From: Flavobacteriaceae bacterium UBA3078
Lineage (GTDB): Bacteria > Bacteroidota > Bacteroidia > Flavobacteriales > Flavobacteriaceae
Direction: 5' to 3'
Length of the DNA stretch: 16,908 nucleotides
Assembly: GCA_002366675.1 (NCBI GenBank)
Contig: DFBO01000083.1
Coordinates: 1 to 16,908 of the forward strand
The first letter of the stretch is position 1. Every line of letters begins with the position of its first letter. Made by a program: the position numbers and the translations under genes. Below, piece by piece: positions 6,037 through 13,222 of the stretch. Under the pieces are notes generated by a model. The model ran no database searches. It had not been told where the DNA came from and saw nothing but the letters and a program-made list of their open reading frames with translations.

Positions 6037-8460
6037 TTAATCTCTTTCTTTTATTCGGTCTCTTTCTTTAACTGCTTTTTGACGCTCGTTAGTTTTTAAT
6101 ATGGTATTACCAAATTTATACCTAAAACCAAATTTAATGTATCTATTATCTAAATCGGTATGGTTATAACTACGCTGATTTAAATATTCTGTTGTAGTTT
6201 CAAAATCACCTAAATTAAACAGGTCTGCAGCGCTTAAAGAAATAACAGCTTTTTTCTTTAAGATAGTTTTAGAGATAGATAATTCAGACTCTAATCTTGA
6301 TCCAACATCCCTGAAACCTTGTAAAACTTGAGATTGATAGATAAATGTTAGGTTTACAGATAAACTACGGTCTTCTAAAAAAGAGAAATCATTACTCAGG
6401 ACACTATAGTTAGACCATTGATCTGCTTCAATAAAACCATTATCTGTATTTTTTTCTTCTTGTGAATTATAGAAAGACGTTACAGCATAAACAAACCAAG
6501 AATCTGTTATATTAAAATACGAAACAACATCAAAACCAAACTCTATAGATTTATCGATGTTAACTGGAGCATATACTATTTGATTGGTTAAATTGTTTTG
6601 AAGTGGAAGCTCTATCACATTATCCTTTTTATTGATATAATACGCTTCTAAAGTTAAAAAGTAAGTTACTGAAGAGCCAATAGTATAATGATCTTTATAC
6701 GTTGGTTTTAAATTTGGATTTCCAACAACCAGAGTATTGTCGTTTAAGAAAAAAGTAAAGGGATTTAAATCTTTATAATTTGGTCTTTGAATGCTTCGTT
6801 TATAATTAGCATAAAAACTAAGCACATCTCCTGCTTGATAACTAATACTACCTGTAGGAAACCAATCTAAATAGCTTTGTTTGTTTGTTTGGTTATTTGT
6901 TATTGAGGTTCCTTTAATGTCTGTTTGCTCCATACGCAAACCTGCATTAATACTCAACTTTTCCCATGATTTATCATAGTTTGAATATGCTGCAAAAACA
7001 TTTTCGTTATATTCAAAAGCGCTTGAATTTGCCGTATTAAAAACCTCTTCATTCGTGTTAAAATCATAATCATAACGAGCGATATCACTTTCAGATTGAA
7101 TGTTTGAATATTTTGCTCCAGTATCAAAATTCGAAGTCTCATTAATTGGAAGTTTATAATCTAATTGAGCTGTAACAATCTGAGTTTTTTGATTGGCATC
7201 TGTATTAAAAGCAGTAGGTCCAATAAAATTATTATTCTGATCGTAATAGTTACTTGAAGATTCTTGGAACCTGTTGTAATCGTAAATAGTAAAATGACTA
7301 TTAAAAGCCAAGCTGCTTTTGGTAAATTGATGTATATAATCTAAATCGAATCCTAAATTGTATTTATCATCGTTAGAGAGATTATCTGCTTCAAAACGAG
7401 ATTGAAAATCATTATTAGCATCAAAGATGTCTGTATTATTATCTAGTTTATACTTAAAATAAGGTGTCCATAACATATTAGAAGAAACGCTTAATGTGTT
7501 GTTTTCGTTTAATAGAAAATCGACATTAAAATTCAAGCTATGAGACTTTGTCCAGGTGTTTCTATTTATAGTTGATTTCCAAACTTCATCAATTTGATTA
7601 TTAGTATCAAAATAATAAACACCATCCTCGTTATCTCTATTTATTTTATCGCTTGTGTAATTATAATTAGCAAATACATTTATTTTATCTGTTTTAAAAT
7701 AATTAATCATTCCTAAGTTATATCTAGGAAAAACACCTTGAGTATAATTTGCCGAAACACTTCCTCTGTATCCAGTTACCATGTTTTTACTCATTATAAT
7801 ATTTAAAACCACACCGCTTTCAGCATCATAACTTGCCGAAGGATTTGTAATAACCTCAACCGACTTAATAGCATTTGCAGGTGAGCTTTCTAAAAGTTGC
7901 AATAATTCGTCGGTAGATAGTTGCACTTTTCTGTTATTAATATAAACCGTTGGTGCAGATCCTTTTACCATTATTTGTCCATCTAAAACCAAGACTCCAG
8001 GTGTGCTTTTTAAAACTTGAAGTAGGCTTCCTTCAGAAAGAGCTGTTTTTTCTACTCCAAAGACTAACTTATCTGCCTCCTTTTTAATAGTTGGTTTATT
8101 AACAACTATGCTTACTTCATCTAAAGCTTCTTTGCTCTCTTTTAGAGTAATATCTCCAAGATGGAGATCTTCAGTAGAAACTTGAATAGATGTATTATAA
8201 TCAGTGTATCCTATAAAGCTGATTTTTAGAAGATAGTTATCAACTTTGACATTTTTAATCTCAAAAAAACCTTTATCGTTAGTAGAGGTGCCTTTAATGA
8301 CTGTAGAATCTTTGGCAGATAATAACACAGCATTAGCAAAATAAATCGGGTTCTTATCTATATCCTTAACGGTTCCGGTTATAGATGTATCCTGGCTTAA
8401 TACTGAAAAAGGCAGTAAAAAGACAAAAAATAAACAGAAGACATTTTGTTTTAAATTCAT
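6037..8460 (-). CDS. Outer-membrane beta-barrel receptor (OMP_b-brl_3 / TonB-receptor-like)
   Basis: An 807-residue outer-membrane protein. A signal peptide spans about 1-22 (cleavage near VLSQ). A carboxypeptidase-regulatory-like beta-sandwich lies at about 25-115 (SITGTVKDIDKNPIYFANAVLL, KDSTVIKGTSTNDKGFFEIKNV). A plug-like domain follows at about 125-225 with LLQVLKSTPGVLVLDGQIMVKG, PTVYINNRKV and IKSVEVITNPSASYDAESG. The remainder is a long barrel rich in alternating aromatic/polar strands (YKRSIQRPNYKDLNPFTFF, LEAYYINKKDNVIELPL). The barrel ends near IKFGFRYKFGN, followed by a 22-residue, highly charged Lys/Glu/Arg tail. No TonB box is obvious and no SusD partner adjoins, so this is the orphan family common in flavobacteria, with unknown ligand. 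It converges on the TolB-like gene and is divergent from lepA. A 7-bp dyad lies 45-63 bp upstream. Confidence 0.87.
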   Translation of the reverse strand: MNLKQNVFCLFFVFLLPFSVLSQDTSITGTVKDIDKNPIYFANAVLLSAKDSTVIKGTSTNDKGFFEIKNVKVDNYLLKISFIGYTDYNTSIQVSTEDLHLGDITLKESKEALDEVSIVVNKPTIKKEADKLVFGVEKTALSEGSLLQVLKSTPGVLVLDGQIMVKGSAPTVYINNRKVQLSTDELLQLLESSPANAIKSVEVITNPSASYDAESGVVLNIIMSKNMVTGYRGSVSANYTQGVFPRYNLGMINYFKTDKINVFANYNYTSDKINRDNEDGVYYFDTNNQIDEVWKSTINRNTWTKSHSLNFNVDFLLNENNTLSVSSNMLWTPYFKYKLDNNTDIFDANNDFQSRFEADNLSNDDKYNLGFDLDYIHQFTKSSLAFNSHFTIYDYNRFQESSSNYYDQNNNFIGPTAFNTDANQKTQIVTAQLDYKLPINETSNFDTGAKYSNIQSESDIARYDYDFNTNEEVFNTANSSAFEYNENVFAAYSNYDKSWEKLSINAGLRMEQTDIKGTSITNNQTNKQSYLDWFPTGSISYQAGDVLSFYANYKRSIQRPNYKDLNPFTFFLNDNTLVVGNPNLKPTYKDHYTIGSSVTYFLTLEAYYINKKDNVIELPLQNNLTNQIVYAPVNIDKSIEFGFDVVSYFNITDSWFVYAVTSFYNSQEEKNTDNGFIEADQWSNYSVLSNDFSFLEDRSLSVNLTFIYQSQVLQGFRDVGSRLESELSISKTILKKKAVISLSAADLFNLGDFETTTEYLNQRSYNHTDLDNRYIKFGFRYKFGNTILKTNERQKAVKERDRIKERD

Positions 8461-8482
8461 AAGCTTATTTGGGGCTACAATA

Positions 8483-8490
8483 TAAAAATA
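8483..8490 (-). promoter_or_regulatory. Weak candidate -7 element for the barrel receptor gene
   Basis: The minus strand reads TATTTTTA, one mismatch from TAnnTTTG, 22 bp before the start codon. The dyad at 8505-8523 lies about 14 bp further upstream, where the -33 region would be. Confidence 0.25.
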
Positions 8491-8504
8491 GTTTTGAATT
8501 TATT

Positions 8505-8523
8505 TTTACGGAAATACCGTAAA
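8505..8523. promoter_or_regulatory. Inverted repeat, putative operator
   Basis: TTTACGG, a five-base spacer AAATA, then CCGTAAA: a perfect 7-bp dyad that stands out in an AT-rich intergenic region because of its CGG/CCG cores. It is 45-63 bp upstream of the barrel receptor start and about 94-112 bp upstream of lepA. It overlaps the expected -33 region of the receptor promoter. It has no T-tract and is too far from either gene end to act as a terminator, so a binding site for a dimeric regulator is the best reading. The regulator is unknown. Confidence 0.5.
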
Positions 8524-8576
8524 TAAAATTATTTCATTTAGTTAGTTATTAACATTTAAAGCTATTTTAAAACAAT

Positions 8577-8584
8577 TATATTTG
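8577..8584 (+). promoter_or_regulatory. Candidate -7 element for lepA
   Basis: TATATTTG is a full match to TAnnTTTG, 32 bp before the lepA ATG, giving a leader of about 25 nt. No TTG is found at standard -33 spacing, so the element is supported by the -7 box and position only. Confidence 0.45.
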
Positions 8585-8616
8585 CAAATTAGTTTTTTAG
8601 CTAGGAATTAGATTTT

Positions 8617-10413
8617 ATGAAGCACATTAGAAACTTTTGTATTATAGCGCATATTGACCATGGTAAAAGCACCTTGGCAGATAGGTTATTAGATTTTACT
8701 GGATCAGTTACTGAACGCGAAAAAAAAGAACAACTACTAGATAGTATGGACTTAGAGCGTGAACGAGGTATCACTATCAAGTCGCATGCTATACAAATGG
8801 AATATACCTATAAAGGTGAACAATATGTTCTGAATTTAATAGATACTCCTGGTCACGTAGATTTTAGTTACGAAGTATCAAGATCTATTGCTGCTTGTGA
8901 AGGTGCTTTACTAATTGTTGATGCTGCGCAAAGCATCCAAGCGCAAACGATATCTAATCTTTACCTGGCTTTAGAAAATGATTTAGAAATTATTCCTGTC
9001 CTTAATAAAGTAGATCTACCAAGTGCAAATCCAGAAGAAGTTACAGACGATATTGTCGATTTATTAGGCTGCGATCCTGAAGAAATTATTCACGCAAGTG
9101 GGAAAACTGGTTTTGGTGTTGATAAAATTTTAGAAGCTATTATAGAACGTGTACCTGCTCCAATAGGTAATCCAGATGAACCTTTACAGGCTTTGATTTT
9201 CGATTCTGTTTACAATCCGTTTCGTGGTGTAGAGACTTATTTTAGAGTTATTAATGGAACTATTACGAAAGGGCAAAACATCAAGTTTATTGCAACAGGT
9301 AAAAACTATTTTGCGGATGAAATTGGGACATTAAAACTTAAGCAATTTCCAAGAAAAGAAATTAAAGCTGGAGATGTTGGCTATGTTATTACTGGAATAA
9401 AAGAAGCAAAGGAAGTAAAAGTTGGAGACACGCTTACTGATGCTAAAAACCCAACAACCAATGTTATTGCTGGTTTTGAAGATGTAAAACCAATGGTTTT
9501 TGCTGGTATTTACCCAGTAGATACTGAAGATTATGAGGAGCTTAGAAATTCTATGGAAAAGCTGCAACTAAATGATGCGTCTTTGGTTTTTACTCCTGAA
9601 AGTTCTGCTGCATTAGGTTTTGGTTTCCGTTGCGGATTTCTTGGCATGTTGCACATGGAAATTATCCAAGAACGTTTAGAGCGTGAATTTGATATGACTG
9701 TTATTACAACAGTTCCTAACGTTAGTTACCATGCTTTTACTAGAAAACATCCAGAGGTTCCTGTTATTGTAAACAACCCAACCGATTTGCCAGATCCTTC
9801 TGGTCTCGATCGTGTTGAAGAGCCATATATTAAAGCTACGATTATTACTAAAGCAGACTTTGTTGGAAACGTCATGTCTTTATGTATTGAAAAACGTGGA
9901 ATGATTACCAATCAAACGTATTTAACTACAGAAAGAGTTGAAATGAATTTCGATATGCCTTTAGCTGAAATTGTTTTCGATTTTTATGATAGATTAAAAA
10001 CGGTTTCTAAAGGTTATGCTTCTTTCGATTACCATCCAATTGGCATGCAAACTTCTAAATTAGTTCGTGTAGATATTCTTTTAAATTCGCAACCCGTTGA
10101 TGCGCTTTCGGCTTTAATTCATGCAGATAATGCTCACAACATTGGTAAAAAAATGTGTGAAAAGTTAAAAGAATTAATTCCGCGTCAGCAATTCGATATT
10201 CCTATTCAAGCTGCTATTGGAGCAAAAATTATTGCTCGTGAAACTATTAAAGCGCTTCGTAAAGATGTTACTGCGAAATGTTATGGTGGAGATATTTCTA
10301 GAAAACGTAAACTTCTTGAAAAACAAAAGAAAGGTAAAAAACGTATGCGTCAAGTTGGAAATGTTGAAATCCCTCAACAAGCATTCATGGCAGTTTTAAA
10401 ATTGAATGACTAG
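8617..10413 (+). CDS. lepA: Elongation factor 4 (back-translocating GTPase LepA)
   Basis: A 598-residue translational GTPase, the standard LepA length. The G domain (1 to about 180) shows G1 AHIDHGKST (11-19), the switch I region [13 protein letters not shown] (47-59), G3 DTPGH (76-80) and G4 NKVD (130-133). The EF-G-like beta-barrel domain II (about 185-290) and the EF-G-III- and V-like domains follow. The LepA-specific C-terminal domain is present, with [24 protein letters not shown] and the conserved [13 protein letters not shown] near the end. It acts on stalled or mistranslocated ribosomes and in 30S biogenesis. The start is ATG with no Shine-Dalgarno sequence. It is monocistronic here, its stop only 15 bp from the stop of the convergent antiporter gene. 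Confidence 0.97.
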   Translation: MKHIRNFCIIAHIDHGKSTLADRLLDFTGSVTEREKKEQLLDSMDLERERGITIKSHAIQMEYTYKGEQYVLNLIDTPGHVDFSYEVSRSIAACEGALLIVDAAQSIQAQTISNLYLALENDLEIIPVLNKVDLPSANPEEVTDDIVDLLGCDPEEIIHASGKTGFGVDKILEAIIERVPAPIGNPDEPLQALIFDSVYNPFRGVETYFRVINGTITKGQNIKFIATGKNYFADEIGTLKLKQFPRKEIKAGDVGYVITGIKEAKEVKVGDTLTDAKNPTTNVIAGFEDVKPMVFAGIYPVDTEDYEELRNSMEKLQLNDASLVFTPESSAALGFGFRCGFLGMLHMEIIQERLEREFDMTVITTVPNVSYHAFTRKHPEVPVIVNNPTDLPDPSGLDRVEEPYIKATIITKADFVGNVMSLCIEKRGMITNQTYLTTERVEMNFDMPLAEIVFDFYDRLKTVSKGYASFDYHPIGMQTSKLVRVDILLNSQPVDALSALIHADNAHNIGKKMCEKLKELIPRQQFDIPIQAAIGAKIIARETIKALRKDVTAKCYGGDISRKRKLLEKQKKGKKRMRQVGNVEIPQQAFMAVLKLND

Positions 10414-10420
10414 TTGTTTT

Positions 10421-10445
10421 ATTTAGAATTATATTTTTTCTAAAT
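10421..10445. terminator. Possible weak shared terminator hairpin
   Basis: An 8-bp AT-rich dyad (ATTTAGAA at 10421-10428, TTCTAAAT at 10438-10445, nine-base loop) sits at the convergent junction of lepA and the antiporter gene and overlaps the latter's last codons. No T-tract follows on either strand, so its strength as a terminator is doubtful. Confidence 0.25.
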
Positions 10446-12264
10446 CGAAAGGTTTTCCTAAGTAAACAAGTTTAAAATCCTTACCTATTTTTTCTATTGA
10501 TGTATTGTAAGAAGATATAATATGTAATTCGTCATCTTCATCTTTAATAAATAATGGGATAATGTCTTTATCCTTATTAGTAATCTCGATTAAGTCTTTG
10601 TAATGCGCTTCGTCTTTTATTTCAATTTCTTGAATAGAAGGATATTTTCTCGTAACCTCAGTAAGCGTATTATAATCGTCTGTATGAGAAAATAAGCCTT
10701 CTTTTGGATTGTTTTCTGAATCCTTCATCTCTTCAGTAGAAACCAGCCTAAAAGAGCCATTTTCACCAAATTGTTTACTAAATTTATTTATGGCATATTT
10801 ATTAATATCTGAACTTCCTGTTAATGCCATTAAATACCCAATATCGTTAAGTTCTATATTATCCAACAACGTATCTGAATAAATATTAGTGCTTAATGCT
10901 TCAAGACCTAATTCTTTAGCTTGCTTAATATTGGTCAAATTACTATCTATTAAAACAACGTGTCTTCCATGAGACTCAAGGTAGTGACCTATTAATCTAG
11001 AGACTTTAGATGCTCCAACAATTAAGATACCTTCAGATTTATTTAAAAACACACCTACCATTTTTGCAAACACTCTGGCGGTTGTAGCATTTAATAAAAC
11101 AGTTCCAAGAACTATCATAAACACTAAAGGCGTAATATATTCTGCTCCAGGAACGCCATCTTTAGCAAGTTTTAAACCAAACAACGAAGCAATACCAGCA
11201 GCAACAATACCACGTGGCCCAACCCAACTAATAAAGAGCTTTTCATTTAACTTTAAACTGGATCCTTGTGCGCTTAAAAAGACACCAAGTGGTCTAAGTA
11301 TAAAAACCACTACAGCAAATAGAATGGCTGTGTTCCAGTTATAAATTAAAAGCAATTCATCAAAATTAATATTAGCTGCTAAAAGAATAAATAATATAGA
11401 AATTAATAAGACACTTAAAGATTCTTTAAAGTATAATAACTCTTTTAAATAAGGTGAATTAGAGTTTCCTAATACCATTCCCATAACTACAACCGCTAGT
11501 AAACCAGATTCATGGGCAAACTCATCTGCTAAAATAAAAACACCAAGTACTGCGGCTAAGGCAAACACATTCATTAAATAATGTGGCACCCATTTCTTGT
11601 TAATGATAAAATTAAGTGCATGTGCAAAAGTAAAACCAAAGGTTGAACCAAAAAGAACAATTTTACCAAACTCGATAAATGCAGTTTTTGTGTATTCTCC
11701 ACCTGCATCAACACTAATAAACTCAAAAACTAATACAGCGACCAATGCGCCAATTGGGTCGATTAAAATACCTTCCCATTTTAAGACAGCTGAGACATCT
11801 TTTTTTAGAGGAATATTTCGTAAAATAGGAGTAATAACTGTAGGTCCTGTAACAATAATTAAAGCTGAAAACAAAAAAGAAATTTCCCAACTTAAGTAAA
11901 AAATATAATGTGCTGCAACTGAAGCGCCAAAAAAAGTTACAATAGAACCTATAGTTATTAACTTAGTAATGGCTGGAGCCACATTTTTAATTTCACCCAT
12001 TTTTAAGGTTAAACCTCCTTCAAAAAGGACAATGCTAATAGCAAGAGACACAAAATAAAATAAACTCTCACCAGGAAATAAACCCTCTTCCCCATTCCAA
12101 ATTGGCTCAATCCATTTAGTGCCATCTGTGCTCAAAAATTCAGCTGCAATTGGACCAACTAATAGGCCAATTAAAATTAAGGGTAAGATTGCTGGAATTT
12201 TAAGTTTCCAAGCAACCCATTGAGCAAGTATTCCTAAAATTATAATTCCTCCTAATTCTATCAT
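10429..12264 (-). CDS. CPA1-type Na+(K+)/H+ antiporter with C-terminal TrkA-N-like domain
   Basis: A 611-residue inner-membrane antiporter. Residues 1 to about 405 form a Na_H_Exchanger domain with roughly 12 hydrophobic segments. CPA1 hallmarks are visible: VLFEGGLTLKM (79-89), VTGPTVITPILR (138-149) for the unwound helix, WEGILIDPIGALV (163-175) with the ion-binding acidic residue D169, and ISWVGPRGIVAAGIASL (345-361) with R351. A linker leads to a Rossmann-type TrkA-N domain from about 411 (GILIVGASKVSRLIGHYL, then VVLID with D440), so gating by a nucleotide is plausible. The glycine-rich loop is degenerate (GASKVS instead of GxGxxG). The remaining 100 residues are acidic and soluble. Likely role: sodium or potassium export coupled to proton uptake. 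It is divergent from the USP-SulP operon. The transported cation cannot be read from the sequence. Confidence 0.85.
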   Translation of the reverse strand: MIELGGIIILGILAQWVAWKLKIPAILPLILIGLLVGPIAAEFLSTDGTKWIEPIWNGEEGLFPGESLFYFVSLAISIVLFEGGLTLKMGEIKNVAPAITKLITIGSIVTFFGASVAAHYIFYLSWEISFLFSALIIVTGPTVITPILRNIPLKKDVSAVLKWEGILIDPIGALVAVLVFEFISVDAGGEYTKTAFIEFGKIVLFGSTFGFTFAHALNFIINKKWVPHYLMNVFALAAVLGVFILADEFAHESGLLAVVVMGMVLGNSNSPYLKELLYFKESLSVLLISILFILLAANINFDELLLIYNWNTAILFAVVVFILRPLGVFLSAQGSSLKLNEKLFISWVGPRGIVAAGIASLFGLKLAKDGVPGAEYITPLVFMIVLGTVLLNATTARVFAKMVGVFLNKSEGILIVGASKVSRLIGHYLESHGRHVVLIDSNLTNIKQAKELGLEALSTNIYSDTLLDNIELNDIGYLMALTGSSDINKYAINKFSKQFGENGSFRLVSTEEMKDSENNPKEGLFSHTDDYNTLTEVTRKYPSIQEIEIKDEAHYKDLIEITNKDKDIIPLFIKDEDDELHIISSYNTSIEKIGKDFKLVYLGKPFDLEKI

Positions 12265-12290
12265 GCTTTAATTTTTGTTAAAACTACTAT

Positions 12291-12319
12291 TAAATATAGA
12301 CATTTAAGTTTTAGTACAA
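12291..12319 (-). promoter_or_regulatory. Promoter of the antiporter gene (-33 and -7)
   Basis: On the minus strand TTG (12317-12319) is followed after 18 bp by TATATTTA (12291-12298), a one-mismatch TAnnTTTG. This is the only two-part Bacteroidota promoter I can match with standard spacing in the window. It lies 26 bp before the start codon and gives a leader of about 22 nt. Confidence 0.45.
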
Positions 12320-12355
12320 TTATTTTTTAAAAAAATACTATCTTTCAAATCCTTA

Positions 12356-12363
12356 TAAATTTG
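12356..12363 (+). promoter_or_regulatory. Weak candidate -7 element for the USP-SulP operon
   Basis: TAAATTTG matches TAnnTTTG fully but is only 10 bp before the TTG start at 12374, so a transcript would be nearly leaderless. No -33 TTG is seen at the right distance. Either translation starts further in, or the true promoter is elsewhere in the 109-bp divergent region. Confidence 0.25.
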
Positions 12364-12373
12364 ATAATAAAAT

Positions 12374-13222
12374 TTGTCTTTTAAACCGTTTAAAACTGTA
12401 GGTATTGGTGTTACGTTTTCACCTAATCTTAAAGCTAATGTTTATGAAGCTTCTAGGCTCTCTTTAATGTTTAACTCTAAGCTTATACTCATCCATGTAG
12501 GAGAGGAAACTCAAGAAAAAAAAGATACATTTACAACTATTTTATCCCCTTTTTTAAATCAAAATCTATCAGTAGAAATTATTTTCAAAGTTGGAAACCC
12601 TGTTGATGTTATTTTAACTGTATCACAAAATAAAAACGTTGATTTATTAATATTAGGTGCGCTAAAGAAAGAAAAAATAGTAAATTATTATTTAGGATCA
12701 ATTGCAAGAAAAATTACACGGCAATCAACATGTTCGGTTCTTTTATTAATCAACCCTTCAGTTGAAAGAATCCCTTGTCAGCATATAGTTGTTAATGGTC
12801 TAAAAGATCCCAAAACAGAACAAACTATTGAGTCTGCTTTTTATATATCTCATTGTTTGGGTTCTAAATTAATAACTATCGTTGAAGAAATTAAACAAGA
12901 TGAAGTAGCTGTAAAGGTTGAAGATGATAAATCTTTAAGGAAAGTAACTATTTTAAAAGAACGTATAAAATTACGTGAAACCTCAAGAATAAAATCTATC
13001 ATAGAGCATATTCCAAAAAAACATACTAACGCCATAACAATTAAATCGCAACCAATATTTGGAAAACAAGGCTATTCCATTGGACATTATGCACAAATAT
13101 CTCGAGCTGACCTTTTGGTTATGAATGCGCCTTCAAAAATGACCCTTTGGGATCGAATTTTTCCACACGATATTGAACATATATTAGCCGAACTTCCAAC
13201 AGATGTCTTAATTATTCAATGA
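12374..13222 (+). CDS. Tandem universal stress protein (UspA-like), degenerate
   Basis: A 282-residue cytoplasmic protein made of two Usp-type Rossmann-like domains, roughly 5-127 and 134-282. Domain 1 shows the alternating beta/alpha pattern (FKTVGIGVTFSP, SKLILIHVG, VDLLILGA, TCSVLLLI). Its nucleotide motif is incomplete: LGALKKEKIVNYYLGS keeps the first G and the final G-S but lacks the usual middle glycine (G-2X-G-9X-G-S/T). Domain 2 (HIVVNGLKDP, SRADLLVMNAP, WDRIFPHDIEHILAELPTDVLIIQ) has no such motif. ATP binding is therefore doubtful and a regulatory or scaffold role is more likely. The start is TTG, the only in-frame start after an upstream stop that preserves strand 1. The stop overlaps the SulP start (ATGA at 13219-13222), so the two are translationally coupled. 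Confidence 0.8.
   Translation: MSFKPFKTVGIGVTFSPNLKANVYEASRLSLMFNSKLILIHVGEETQEKKDTFTTILSPFLNQNLSVEIIFKVGNPVDVILTVSQNKNVDLLILGALKKEKIVNYYLGSIARKITRQSTCSVLLLINPSVERIPCQHIVVNGLKDPKTEQTIESAFYISHCLGSKLITIVEEIKQDEVAVKVEDDKSLRKVTILKERIKLRETSRIKSIIEHIPKKHTNAITIKSQPIFGKQGYSIGHYAQISRADLLVMNAPSKMTLWDRIFPHDIEHILAELPTDVLIIQ

Noticed and set aside
9331..10399. Open frames of 60-78 codons within lepA on both strands
   Set aside because: They are shadows of the highly conserved lepA gene, with no family content of their own.
11597..11899. 100-codon plus-strand open frame opposite the antiporter gene
   Set aside because: The low-complexity translation is consistent with being antisense to membrane helices; the minus-strand protein has all the CPA1 motifs.
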